Below are positions 6,307 through 14,854 of a stretch of DNA of 34,368 nt, in pieces. The notes under the pieces are model-generated. The model was not told the origin of the DNA. It made no database searches and was given only the letters and a program-made list of their open reading frames with translations. The first letter of the stretch is position 1. Each line of letters starts with the position of its first letter. Origin of the DNA: Spirochaetaceae bacterium (GTDB taxonomy: Bacteria; Spirochaetota; Spirochaetia; DSM-27196; SLAA01); NCBI GenBank assembly GCA_003552185.1, contig PUOW01000440.1, positions 1 to 34,368 of the forward strand, read 5' to 3'. The position numbers and the translations under genes are program-made.

Positions 6307-9105
6307 GTGTTTCTCAAACAAATAGACGTCTTCGGATTCAAGTCATTCGCCGACAAATGTAGCATTCATTTCAACGACGGGATCACTGCGCTCGTTGGGC
6401 CGAACGGATGCGGGAAAAGCAACGTCGTTGATGCAATCAAATGGGTACTCGGCGAGCAAGGTGCAAAGAGCCTGCGTGCCGACCGAATGGAAGACGTGAT
6501 CTTCAACGGTACCGACGCTCGCAAGCCGCTGAATGTTGCCGAGGTAACCTTAACCTTTTCGAACGACACGGGTGTCTTGCCGCTCGATATGCCCGAGGTC
6601 ACGGTAAAGCGGCGCCTGTTTCGCTCAGGCGAAAGCGAGTACTTCGTCAACAACACGCCGGTGAAGCTCAAGGAGCTTCGCGAGCTGTTCTACGATACCG
6701 GTCTCGGCAAGACGGCGTACTCCATCATGGAGCAGGGCAAGATCGACTCAATCCTCTCGACCAAGCCCGAGGAGCGCCGCTATATCTTTGAAGAGGCGGC
6801 CGCGATTACCAAGTATAAACAGCGCGGACGCGAAGCCGAGAAGAAGCTCGAGCGCACCGAAGAGAATATGCGCCAGGTTGAAAGCGTGCTCGGCGAGGTG
6901 AAGCGCACCTACGACTCGCTCAAGCGGCAGGCCGAGAAGACCGAGAGCTACCGTAAGCTCCGCGAAGAGATCTTCTCGGTTGAGCTGGACCTGCAACTCC
7001 TTCGGCTAAAGAACGCCACCGAGGAGCAAGAGAAAAAGCAGCAACAGCTCGGGCGACGCGTCGAGCAACGCGATGCGCTGAAGCACAAGATCGATGGGCT
7101 GAACTCCGAGCTCGAAGAGAACCTCGACCTCGTGAACTCCATGGAGAATAAGCTGTTTGAGGCGCAGAAGAACCTCTACGGTATTGAGCTCGAGCATAAC
7201 AACCTCGACAACCAATACCGCATGCTCACCGAGCGCGGCGAAGAGCTCGCCGAAAAGATCGAGAGCGAACAGAAAAAGCTCAAGAGCTTCGACGGCAAGA
7301 TCGAGGAGCTCAACCGGGAGCTTGAAACGCGCACCGGCGAGCTCGCCGAGGCGCGTGAACGCGTCGAGACGCTAGACAAAAACATCTCGGAGTTCGAAGG
7401 CCACATCGCGTCCGCCGCCGAGCGGATCAAGGCAAATGAAAAACGCATAGAGCACAACAACGAGACGGTGGAAAACGCCGAGTCGGAACGCGAGAACCTC
7501 CAGCAAGACATTCGCGCAATCACCGACGACATCGTCGAACAGCTCGACGAGAAGCTCAAGGCCTCGGGATACTCCGGCCGGAGGCGCGCGCAGCTGGAAG
7601 AGCAGATCGCGCAGGTGCTCGACTCGATCGAGATGCAGGCGCAGTCACGCGAGGAGCTCTACCGAGACGCCGGCAGCTTCGAGAAACTCTCGGCCGAGCA
7701 AGCGCGCCGTCTCTACGACGGGCTCGCCGCGGCGCACGAGCGTATCGGCGAGCGCGTTTCGGAGCTGCGCAGCGCGTTTGCCGAGTATCGCGACGCGACG
7801 CCGTCGTTCCTGGATGAGTTCCTTGCCCCGGAAGGGATTATCACCAAGAAGCGCGCAATCGACGCCGAGATGGAGCGCCTGCGCGAGCTCGTTAAGGCCG
7901 CGCGCGAAGATACGACCGCCGCCGCATCCGAGAACCGCGAGTTGCAGAAGAAGGTCGAACAGTACCGCAACACGCTTGAGGAGCTGCGGGTGAGCCGGGC
8001 TCAGATGAAGTCGCGCGAACAAACGATCGTCTCGGATATTGAGCGCACCAAACGCGCGATAGAGGATCAGAAGCGGCAGAAAGAACAGACGCATTCGGCG
8101 CTGCAGCAGGACCAGGCGCGGCTCGAACAAACGCAACACAAGATTCGCGAAACCAACGAGAAGCGCGCCGGGCTCAAAGAACAGGAAGAGAAGAAACGCG
8201 CCGAGCTCAAGGAGCTCGAGGCCGGCATCTCCTCGAAGAACAGCGACCTAGTCGCCAAGGAAAAGCAGGTCAAGCAGCTCATGCAGGAGCTTTCGGGTCT
8301 GCAGGACAAGGTCGAGAAGCTTCAAGTAAGCGCCGCCGAGACTACCAGCGAGATTCGCAATATCTACTCGAACTTCGAGGAACAGCACTCGCGCGATCTC
8401 AGGGAGTACGAACCGCGGATGCTCGAGATCGACGCACAACCGCGCGATCTCCGCACCCAGCTCGCCGGTCTGCGCGAGAAGCTTCGGTCTCTCGGGAGCG
8501 TCAACCTGATGGCGCCGGAGGAGTTTGCCGAGGTTGCCGAGCGCTACGATTTCCTGGTTGGACAGCTCGACGATCTGCGTCAGGCGAAGGATGATCTCGA
8601 GCAAGTGACATCCGAGATCAAGGCCGAGTCGGCCGAGCTGTTTCTCGAGACCTACAACAAGATCAAGAAGAACTTCCACACCATTATTCGGCGCCTGTTT
8701 GGAGGCGGGCGGGCGGAGCTTCGCCTAACCGACCCCGACAACGTGCTCGAGTCGGGCATACAGGTGTTTGTGCAGCCGCCGGGCAAGAAGCTCGAGAGTA
8801 TCGAGCTTCTGTCGGGAGGCGAACGCTCAATGGTGGCGGTCGCGCTGTTGTTCTCGACGTTTATGGTGCGCCCGTCGCCGTTTTGCCTCTTAGATGAGCT
8901 CGATGCGGCGCTCGACGAGAGCAACGTGGGCCGTTTCGTGAACATGCTCGATGAGTTCTCCGAGTCTTCGCAGTTTGTGGTGATCACGCACAATAAGAAG
9001 ACGATCGCTTCGGCCGGAACCATGATCGGGGTGACTATGGAGGAGTCGGGCGTCTCGAAGGTGGTTGCAATCCGAGTCTCGGAACCGGAGAAGGTGCATG
9101 CCTGA
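6307..9105 (+). CDS. smc: SMC-family chromosome segregation ATPase, short form without recognisable hinge
   Basis: The 932-residue protein is an ABC-type SMC ATPase. The N-terminal head has FLKQIDVFGFKSFAD and Walker A GPNGCGKSN; a Q-loop region follows (SIMEQGKIDSILSTKPEERR). The C-terminal head has LLSGGERSMVAVALLF (signature) and PFCLLDELDAALD (Walker B). Between them are two coiled-coil arms (about residues 160-415 and 520-735). The middle (about 415-520; SGYSGRRRAQ, LAPEGIITKKRAID) is helical and lacks the Gly-rich hinge of about 150 aa seen in normal bacterial SMC of 1150-1200 aa. The track starts at 6301, but GTG at 6307 gives the typical MFLKQIDVFGFKSFAD start with GGGAG at a proper distance. 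The SMC identity is certain; the hinge loss is an observation that needs a structure model. Confidence 0.93.
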   Translation: MFLKQIDVFGFKSFADKCSIHFNDGITALVGPNGCGKSNVVDAIKWVLGEQGAKSLRADRMEDVIFNGTDARKPLNVAEVTLTFSNDTGVLPLDMPEVTVKRRLFRSGESEYFVNNTPVKLKELRELFYDTGLGKTAYSIMEQGKIDSILSTKPEERRYIFEEAAAITKYKQRGREAEKKLERTEENMRQVESVLGEVKRTYDSLKRQAEKTESYRKLREEIFSVELDLQLLRLKNATEEQEKKQQQLGRRVEQRDALKHKIDGLNSELEENLDLVNSMENKLFEAQKNLYGIELEHNNLDNQYRMLTERGEELAEKIESEQKKLKSFDGKIEELNRELETRTGELAEARERVETLDKNISEFEGHIASAAERIKANEKRIEHNNETVENAESERENLQQDIRAITDDIVEQLDEKLKASGYSGRRRAQLEEQIAQVLDSIEMQAQSREELYRDAGSFEKLSAEQARRLYDGLAAAHERIGERVSELRSAFAEYRDATPSFLDEFLAPEGIITKKRAIDAEMERLRELVKAAREDTTAAASENRELQKKVEQYRNTLEELRVSRAQMKSREQTIVSDIERTKRAIEDQKRQKEQTHSALQQDQARLEQTQHKIRETNEKRAGLKEQEEKKRAELKELEAGISSKNSDLVAKEKQVKQLMQELSGLQDKVEKLQVSAAETTSEIRNIYSNFEEQHSRDLREYEPRMLEIDAQPRDLRTQLAGLREKLRSLGSVNLMAPEEFAEVAERYDFLVGQLDDLRQAKDDLEQVTSEIKAESAELFLETYNKIKKNFHTIIRRLFGGGRAELRLTDPDNVLESGIQVFVQPPGKKLESIELLSGGERSMVAVALLFSTFMVRPSPFCLLDELDAALDESNVGRFVNMLDEFSESSQFVVITHNKKTIASAGTMIGVTMEESGVSKVVAIRVSEPEKVHA

Positions 9106-9640
9106 GCGGCGTTCGCTGCGCGACGCCCCCGCGGCGGTGCGTGCCGCTGCGCGCTCGGTCGTCACACGGCTGCGCGAGGGTGCGCGCACCGCGTGGCGCA
9201 GAGGCACGGGCCAACGGGGTGCCCAACAAACTGGAAAGCCGCGCCGGCCGGGTCGCGGCGCTGGGGGCGGTTCGCCGGAACACGCGGGGTCGCGGTTTTC
9301 GCCGGCGGCGGTAGCGGCGGCGCTCGCCGCGGTTGCCGCGGTCACGGTGGGCGTCGTGGTTTTGATGCTGACGGTGTTACCGGGGCGCGTAGATACCGAG
9401 CGGCGCGACGCGCGCGATGAGCTTTCGCGCATTCCGAGTGAGCTCCGCGTGCCGGAATGGCAGTTGCCCGACTCAACAGAGGTCTTGCAACCACCGATAT
9501 TAATGATACGGGGCGAGTCCGGACCGTGGGATCGCTCCGAGATCGAGCCGTTCATGTACGACTCGGTTGATGCGGTTCGCGAACACCTTCGCCGCGAGAA
9601 CGAGGCGGCGCTTCGGAGGTTGTTCTCGCGCGTGCCGTAG
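9098..9640 (+). CDS. Single-pass membrane protein of unknown function, coupled to smc
   Basis: I do not recognise this family. Starting at ATG 9098 it has 180 residues: a basic, disordered N-terminus of about 65 residues (Arg/Gly/Pro-rich), one membrane helix (AAVAAALAAVAAVTVGVVVL), and a charged C-terminal part of about 90 residues (VDTERRDARDELSRIPSELR, then RGESGPWDRSEIEPFMYDSV). A basic N-terminus and a single helix suggest an N-in topology with the C-terminal part in the periplasm. The ATG lies inside the end of smc (8-nt overlap), so it is likely translated by coupling. The track's earlier start at 9065 would overlap smc by 41 nt and is less likely. Confidence 0.75.
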   Translation: MPERRSLRDAPAAVRAAARSVVTRLREGARTAWRRGTGQRGAQQTGKPRRPGRGAGGGSPEHAGSRFSPAAVAAALAAVAAVTVGVVVLMLTVLPGRVDTERRDARDELSRIPSELRVPEWQLPDSTEVLQPPILMIRGESGPWDRSEIEPFMYDSVDAVREHLRRENEAALRRLFSRVP

Positions 9641-9656
9641 TCGGGAGGGGACAACA

Positions 9657-11108
9657 ATGCGGCGAGTTGCGCTTTTTCTCGCGATTCTATCGATCACGGT
9701 AGGGTGTGCATCCGCACCCGAGCCCGAAGATCCCGAACGCCCGTCGCCCGATCGGCCGGCCCCCGACGAGGTTGTAGACGAATCACAGCTCGATCTCGTT
9801 GACCTACCGGAGCCCGAACCCCACGACGAGCCCCGCGAGGAAGCCGAAGCCGAAGCCGAAGAGACCGCGCCGGAGTTTACCGGCCGCAGAGAGGCGCCGC
9901 CGGCCGCTGAGGAGCTCATCGAGCCGCGCGCAATCGGCGACCCCATTCTACCGTGGCTTGCGCTGCCCGATCCGCAGTCCCCTGAAACCCACCCCGAAGT
10001 ATCGAGTAGGCGATCGCCCGAGCGCGATGCCGACGACACTGGCGCCGCTTTGGACCCCGACGAGCTCGACGACGAGCCCCCGGAACTGCCTACACCCCAA
10101 GACCCGATAGCGTTGGTGGTGCTCGAAGCCCTGCCTGAGCCGGAAGCGCCCGAGCAAGCCGAGCAGCCTGAACCTGCGGCTGAGCCCGAGGCCGAGCCGG
10201 AACCCTTGCGCGCGGACGACGCGCTCGAGGAGCCTGAGCCGACACCGACGCCGCCGATAGAGGGAGACGCGGCTCCCGCGCCGGAACCCGAGGCTGAGCC
10301 GGCTCCCGAACCTGAGCCTACCGAGGATGCGGCTGCAGTACAGCCTCGCGACCGAGAGCGGCCCGCCGCGATTCCCGAGATGCCGGCTCGCCGCGACTCA
10401 GCCGAGCGCGCCCAAGCGCTTGAGTTACCGGAGCAACACGAGCGTGTGGGCGAAGAGTTCTCGGTTGAGTTGCCGGGAAGCGGCTGGGTGTATCTCGGAG
10501 TGGAGAACGGGCGCGACCGCGTTGAGTTCGTGCGGCGCAGCGGCGACGACGAGCAGACCGAGTTTGTGTTTCGCATCACCGAGGAGGGTGATTTCAGGTT
10601 GCGCTTTCAGCGTCAAGACATGACGCGCGGCGAGATACAGGATCACGAGCTCGCGGTCACTGCGTCCGAAGACACTACCTCGGCCGACACAGACGATCGC
10701 GCGCAGCCCGACGCGAGCGAAGAGCCCTCGGAGCCGCCGGCTCTTGCCGAGGTCCCGACCCCAGGCGAGACCGAAACCGAAACCGAAGACGACTCGGAGC
10801 GTGACCTCAGCGGCATTCCGTCGGAGGAGCTGCTCGAGCGGGCGCGCGAGGCTGCCGAGAACGACGAGATCGGCGACGCGATTGCGCTTTACGAACGGTA
10901 TCTCGAGCACGATAACCCGGGTGCCGAGCGGGCGCACGCGCATTTCATGCTTGGCCGGCTCTACGAGCGCGCGTCGGAGCATCGCAATCTCAGAAGATCG
11001 CGTGAACACTACAGGACGGTGGTGGATGAGTTTCCGGTGAGCAGCTACTACCGCCCGGCCGAACAGCGCGTGCGATACCTCGATCGTCACTTCTTTGAGA
11101 TTCGCTGA
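9657..11108 (+). CDS. Glu/Pro-rich lipoprotein with a C-terminal TPR-like region
   Basis: The 483-residue product begins MRRVALFLAILSITVGCASA, a lipoprotein signal with Cys about residue 17; the box (ITVGC) is loose, as is usual in spirochaetes. Residues about 20-255 are low-complexity Pro/Glu/Asp (PEPEAEPAPEPEPT type). Residues about 265-340 look like a beta-sandwich (GSGWVYLGVENGRDRVEFVR, then FVFRITEEGDFRLRF). The last 100 residues are helical, TPR-like (AREAAENDEIGDAIALYERY, then AHFMLGRLYERA). The ATG at 9657 follows GGGAGGGG; the upstream part of the track ORF lacks a signal and is dropped. It sits 16 bp after the membrane protein gene, so it is likely the third gene of the smc operon. 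A periplasmic or peptidoglycan-associated role is a guess. Confidence 0.82.
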   Translation: MRRVALFLAILSITVGCASAPEPEDPERPSPDRPAPDEVVDESQLDLVDLPEPEPHDEPREEAEAEAEETAPEFTGRREAPPAAEELIEPRAIGDPILPWLALPDPQSPETHPEVSSRRSPERDADDTGAALDPDELDDEPPELPTPQDPIALVVLEALPEPEAPEQAEQPEPAAEPEAEPEPLRADDALEEPEPTPTPPIEGDAAPAPEPEAEPAPEPEPTEDAAAVQPRDRERPAAIPEMPARRDSAERAQALELPEQHERVGEEFSVELPGSGWVYLGVENGRDRVEFVRRSGDDEQTEFVFRITEEGDFRLRFQRQDMTRGEIQDHELAVTASEDTTSADTDDRAQPDASEEPSEPPALAEVPTPGETETETEDDSERDLSGIPSEELLERAREAAENDEIGDAIALYERYLEHDNPGAERAHAHFMLGRLYERASEHRNLRRSREHYRTVVDEFPVSSYYRPAEQRVRYLDRHFFEIR

Positions 11109-11260
11109 GGCTCGCACGCACGAGAACCCGCAGCACATACAAGGGGCCCCCGCAACACGCGAGGGGCCGCACACGCGCGCACGCGCACACAGCACGCAGA
11201 AGCACCCGCGTTTGCCTGCGCCGGCACCACGCGAGGGGCTACGCGGGGGAGTGCCGGGCG

Positions 11261-11290
11261 TTGACACGGGGAACGCCGACACGGTATAAA
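11261..11290 (+). promoter_or_regulatory. Promoter of the ffh operon
   Basis: A consensus TTGACA (11261-11266), an 18-bp spacer and TATAAA (11285-11290) lie 31 bp upstream of the ffh ATG. This is among the best promoters in the window. The rest of the gap from 11109 is GC-rich and holds the 12-mer CACGCGAGGGGC twice; I see no gene there. Confidence 0.8.
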
Positions 11291-11321
11291 CAAGAACACT
11301 GACCGGACCGGATCTCACAGT

Positions 11322-12659
11322 ATGCTCGAACGCATTTCCGATAAATTCAGCCAAATAACGCGCGAAATCAGCGGCAAATCCCGCATCAACGAGAAGAACG
11401 TGCGCGACGCGGTCGAGGAGATCAAGCTCGCGCTGCTCGAGGCCGACGTGCATGTGCGCGTGGTGCGCCGTTTCGTAAACCGCACGCTCGAGGAAGCTAC
11501 CGGCGAAGCGGTGCTCAAGGCGGTTCAGCCGGGGCAGCAGTTCATCAAGATTGTTCACGACCGGCTGGTGCAACTGCTCGGCGACGAACGGCAGGAGCTC
11601 GAACTCAAGGGGCCCGACGCGGTCTCGGTGCTGCTCTTGGTGGGGTTGCAGGGTTCGGGTAAAACCACGACCGCCGCGAAGCTCGGAGCGCGCTTGCAGC
11701 AGCAAAACGACCGTCGGCCTCTTTTGGTTGCGGCCGACCTTGTGCGCCCCGCCGCGGTAGACCAGCTCGTGACGCTCGGCGGGCAGCTCGGGGTGCCGGT
11801 GTATCACGAGCAAGGCGCCTCCGAGCCGCTCAAAGTGGTGAAGGCCGCGCTCAAAGAGGCGAAGAAGCAACAGTACAACACCGTGATCGTAGATACCGCC
11901 GGCCGACTGCAGGTAGACGAACCGCTGATGAACGAGATCGCGGCGCTGAGCAAGCTCTGCGATCCGCAGGAAACGCTGCTGGTGGCCGACTCGATGGGCG
12001 GTCAGTCCGCGGTTGAGGTCGCGAAAGCCTTCAACGAGCGCATCACCTTAAGCGGCGCCATCCTCAGCAAGTTCGACTCCGACGCGCGCGGCGGCGCGGC
12101 GTTCAGTCTTAAAACCGTCACCGGCGTGCCGATCAAGTTCATCGGCACCGGCGAAAAAGCCACCGATCTCGAGCCGTTCTACCCCGAGCGCATCGCGTCG
12201 CGTATTCTCGGCATGGGCGATGTCGTGAGCTTGGTCGAGAAGGCCCAGGACACCATCAACGAGCAAGAGGCGCTCGACCTGCAGGAGAAACTGAAGTCGG
12301 AGCAGTTCACGCTGCAAGACTACCTCGAGCAGTTCGCTCGCCTGCGAAAGATGGGGCCTGTCTCGTCGGTGCTCGAGATGATCCCCGGGATGCAAGGCCA
12401 GATAGACCCCGACGCAATAGACGAAGGTGCAATCAAGCGCGAGGAAGCGATCATTCAGTCGATGACGTTCGAGGAGCGCTACAATCACCGCATCATCGGC
12501 CCGTCGCGCCGTAAACGCATCGCGCGCGGAAGCGGAAGCTCGGTCTACGAGGTAAACAGGCTCTTGAAACGATTCGATAAAATGCGCAGTATGATGCGCA
12601 AAGCTACGAAGAACAAGAAATACCAGCAGGCAATGCTGTCGCAGATGCAAAAAGGCTGA
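11322..12659 (+). CDS. ffh: Signal recognition particle GTPase Ffh (SRP54)
   Basis: Ffh binds 4.5S RNA and signal sequences at the ribosome and delivers nascent membrane proteins to FtsY. The 445 residues show the N domain (1-90), the G domain with GLQGSGKTTTAAKLG (near 107), DTAGRL, and SKFDSDARGGAAFS, and the Met-rich M domain (about 295-445; RKMGPVSSVLEMIPGM and KMRSMMRKATKNKKYQQAM). The length is normal. It heads the long operon with rpsP, khpA, rimM, trmD and rplS, the classical arrangement in many bacteria. Confidence 0.98.
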   Translation: MLERISDKFSQITREISGKSRINEKNVRDAVEEIKLALLEADVHVRVVRRFVNRTLEEATGEAVLKAVQPGQQFIKIVHDRLVQLLGDERQELELKGPDAVSVLLLVGLQGSGKTTTAAKLGARLQQQNDRRPLLVAADLVRPAAVDQLVTLGGQLGVPVYHEQGASEPLKVVKAALKEAKKQQYNTVIVDTAGRLQVDEPLMNEIAALSKLCDPQETLLVADSMGGQSAVEVAKAFNERITLSGAILSKFDSDARGGAAFSLKTVTGVPIKFIGTGEKATDLEPFYPERIASRILGMGDVVSLVEKAQDTINEQEALDLQEKLKSEQFTLQDYLEQFARLRKMGPVSSVLEMIPGMQGQIDPDAIDEGAIKREEAIIQSMTFEERYNHRIIGPSRRKRIARGSGSSVYEVNRLLKRFDKMRSMMRKATKNKKYQQAMLSQMQKG

Positions 12660-12696
12660 AGCTCATACTGAATACGCCGGCAGGAGGAATGAACAA

Positions 12697-12948
12697 GTGA
12701 GCGCAAGGATTCGATTGAAGCGGTTCGGCGCGAAGGCGCGCCCGTACTACCGCATTGTAGTAATGGACTCGCGAACCCCGCGAGACGGCAAGGCCCTTGA
12801 AGAAGTCGGGCTCTATCATCCCATCGAAGTAGCAGACAAACAACTCGTCTTGAAAGAAGATCGTATCCGAGACTGGATCGAGAAAGGCGCGAGGCCGAGC
12901 GAGACTGTCCGCAAGTTGTTAAATCGTAACAACTTCTACCTGAGCTAG
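12697..12948 (+). CDS. rpsP: 30S ribosomal protein S16
   Basis: The 83-residue protein matches S16: SARIRLKRFGAKARPYYRIV, then DSRTPRDGKALEEVGLYHP and RIRDWIEKGARPSETVRKLL. S16 is an early 16S rRNA assembly protein. It begins with GTG, preceded by AGGAGGAA, 37 bp after ffh, which fits an operon. Confidence 0.98.
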   Translation: MSARIRLKRFGAKARPYYRIVVMDSRTPRDGKALEEVGLYHPIEVADKQLVLKEDRIRDWIEKGARPSETVRKLLNRNNFYLS

Positions 12949-12973
12949 GCTCAGAGCCTGCAAGGAGGCGGAC

Positions 12974-13207
12974 ATGGAGAAGGAACTCGTTAGCTATATG
13001 GCCAAGGCGCTCGTGGACGATCCCGACGGCGTTGAGGTCAACATAATCGAGGGAGAGAAGTCTACCATCCTGGAGCTCAAGGTTTCGCCGGGCGATATCG
13101 GCAAAGTCATAGGCAAACACGGACGAATCGCGAAAGCGATCCGGACGATTCTGGGTGCGTCGGCGACGAAAACCGGCAAGCGGGTGGTGCTCGAGATACT
13201 GGATTGA
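12974..13207 (+). CDS. khpA: KhpA, KH-domain RNA-binding protein
   Basis: The 77-residue single KH domain has the GxxG loop as GKVIGKHGRIAKAIRTIL. In Gram-positive bacteria KhpA pairs with KhpB (EloR) and binds many RNAs. Here, as in those genomes, it lies between rpsP and rimM. AAGGAGG precedes the ATG. The stop overlaps the TTG start of rimM by 4 bp. Confidence 0.94.
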   Translation: MEKELVSYMAKALVDDPDGVEVNIIEGEKSTILELKVSPGDIGKVIGKHGRIAKAIRTILGASATKTGKRVVLEILD

Positions 13208-13725
13208 GCGGCGATAGCGGTAAACGGCTGGCTACCGGCGTAATCGGTGGGCCGCACGGCATCCACGGTGAGCTCAAGGTCCGCAGTTTCTCGGGGGAAA
13301 CCGAGCATTTCTCGAAACTCACGCACGTAACGCTTCGCAAGGCCGATGCTCCTCGCGAGCTCGAGTTCGAGGTGGAGCGCGTGCGGGGGCACGGCGAGAA
13401 GATTCTGCTCAAGCTTGTGGGTATCGACACCCCGGAAGCGGCCCGCAGATTCAACGGTTTCGAGATCTGGGTGCAGCGAAACGAGGCGGCACCCTGCGCC
13501 GAGGACGAGTACTACATCGCCGATCTGGTCGGCTTGGTGCTCGTGTACCAAGGCCGTGAGGTCGCCACGGTGCGCTCGGTCTGGGAGAACGGGGCCACCG
13601 CGATGCTCGATGTGGAAACGCGTGAGCGCAAAAGCGCGGTAGTTCCGTTTCGGGAACCGTTTGTGGGAGAGGTGATGCTCGAAGCGGGGCGCATCGAGCT
13701 TCTCACCGACTGGATACTGGAATGA
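13204..13725 (+). CDS. rimM: Ribosome maturation factor RimM
   Basis: RimM helps 30S head assembly and binds S19. The 173-residue protein shows the N-terminal RimM domain (LATGVIGGPHGIHGELKVRS) and the C-terminal PRC barrel (DEYYIADLVGLVLVYQGREV, then VVPFREPFVGEV). The start is TTG within the khpA stop (TTGA), and the stop overlaps the trmD ATG (ATGA), so three genes are coupled in a row. Confidence 0.96.
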   Translation: MSGDSGKRLATGVIGGPHGIHGELKVRSFSGETEHFSKLTHVTLRKADAPRELEFEVERVRGHGEKILLKLVGIDTPEAARRFNGFEIWVQRNEAAPCAEDEYYIADLVGLVLVYQGREVATVRSVWENGATAMLDVETRERKSAVVPFREPFVGEVMLEAGRIELLTDWILE

Positions 13726-14465
13726 AGTTCACGGTCCTCACGTTGTTTCCGGAGCTGGTGCACGCGTATTTCGGAAGCTCGATCGCGGCGAAGGCGGTTG
13801 AGCGCGGGCTCATCGGATACGACGTGCGCGATATCCGCTCCTACGCGCTCGACCGCCACCGAACCTGCGACGACGCACCGTACGGCGGCGGCGCCGGGAT
13901 GGTGATGAAGCCGGATGTAGTCGGGCGCGCGGTAGAGGACGCTCTCGAGACCGCGCATCACGACAGACTCACGGTATACCCGTCTCCGTCGGGGTATCCG
14001 CTGACCCGTGAGCGCGCCGGGCGGCTTGCAGCGCATAGCGAGCTTGTGTTACTTTGTGGTCGCTACGAGGGCCTCGACCAGCGCGTGATCGAGGAATACG
14101 TAGACCTCGAGCTTTCGATCGGAGACTACGTGATATCCTCCGGTGAGCTCGCGGCGCTCGTGATCGTCGACAGCGTGTTTCGTCTGCTCGACGGCGTTAT
14201 TCGCAGCGAGTCGCTCGAGGAAGAAAGTTTCGAAGGCCAGTTGCTGGAGTATCCACAGTACACTCGGCCTGAAGAGTTCGCCGGACGGCGAGTTCCGGAG
14301 GTGCTGCTCTCGGGCCACCACGAACGGATTCGCGCATGGCGACGGATGCAGAGCATACAGAAGACCGCGAAGGTGCGCCCGGATCTCCTGGAGCGCGCCG
14401 AGCTGAGCAACGAAGAGCTACAGATGCTGCGTGAACTTCGCGAGAGCGGTACCCAAGGAGAATAG
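13722..14465 (+). CDS. trmD: tRNA (guanine-N1)-methyltransferase TrmD
   Basis: TrmD makes m1G37 next to the anticodon, which prevents +1 frameshifting. The 247 residues include [13 protein letters not shown], the substrate loop [15 protein letters not shown], and the SAM-binding trefoil knot ([20 protein letters not shown], then [17 protein letters not shown]). The length is typical. It overlaps rimM by 4 bp and is followed 2 bp later by rplS. Confidence 0.98.
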   Translation: MKFTVLTLFPELVHAYFGSSIAAKAVERGLIGYDVRDIRSYALDRHRTCDDAPYGGGAGMVMKPDVVGRAVEDALETAHHDRLTVYPSPSGYPLTRERAGRLAAHSELVLLCGRYEGLDQRVIEEYVDLELSIGDYVISSGELAALVIVDSVFRLLDGVIRSESLEEESFEGQLLEYPQYTRPEEFAGRRVPEVLLSGHHERIRAWRRMQSIQKTAKVRPDLLERAELSNEELQMLRELRESGTQGE

Positions 14466-14467
14466 CA

Positions 14468-14827
14468 ATGGATCTGGTTAAAGCGTTTGAAATGGAGCAA
14501 GTCGCGGACGACCGCGAGAACTTCCGCATCGGTGATACCGTTAAGGTGCATTTTTCGATCGTAGAGGGCAAGACCGAGCGAATCCAGGTCTTTGAGGGCC
14601 TCGTGATCGCGAAGAACGGCAGCGGTGTGAAACGCACCTTCACGGTACGCAAGGTGTCGTACGGTGTGGGTGTGGAGCGCGTATTTCCGCTGCATAGCCC
14701 AAAGATCAGCAAGATAGACGTGGCACGTCGTGGCCGTGTTCGTCGCGCGAAGCTGTACTACATCCGCAACCGCGTCGGTAAGGCCGCCAAGGTTGCCGAG
14801 CTGGTACGCAAGCGCCGCGCGAACTAG
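14468..14827 (+). CDS. rplS: 50S ribosomal protein L19
   Basis: The 119-residue product matches L19 ([57 protein letters not shown]). L19 sits at the 30S-50S interface. AAGGAGAA precedes the ATG. It closes the ribosomal part of the operon; the next gene starts only 27 bp later, with no terminator visible. Confidence 0.98.
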   Translation: MDLVKAFEMEQVADDRENFRIGDTVKVHFSIVEGKTERIQVFEGLVIAKNGSGVKRTFTVRKVSYGVGVERVFPLHSPKISKIDVARRGRVRRAKLYYIRNRVGKAAKVAELVRKRRAN

Positions 14828-14854
14828 ACCGCGAAGCCCGGAAGGCGTCGCGAC

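Noticed and set aside
9500-10579. 359-codon Ser/Gly-rich minus-strand ORF opposite the lipoprotein
   Set aside because: Its low-complexity composition is the complement of the Glu/Pro-rich coding region.
11150-11245. CACGCGAGGGGC repeats as a CRISPR-like or regulatory array
   Set aside because: There are only two copies, with no regular spacers and no cas genes in the window.
10425-11870. 481-codon minus-strand ORF across the lipoprotein gene and ffh
   Set aside because: It is antisense to two clear genes, spans the ffh promoter, and its translation shows no domain; it arises from GC-rich codon structure.
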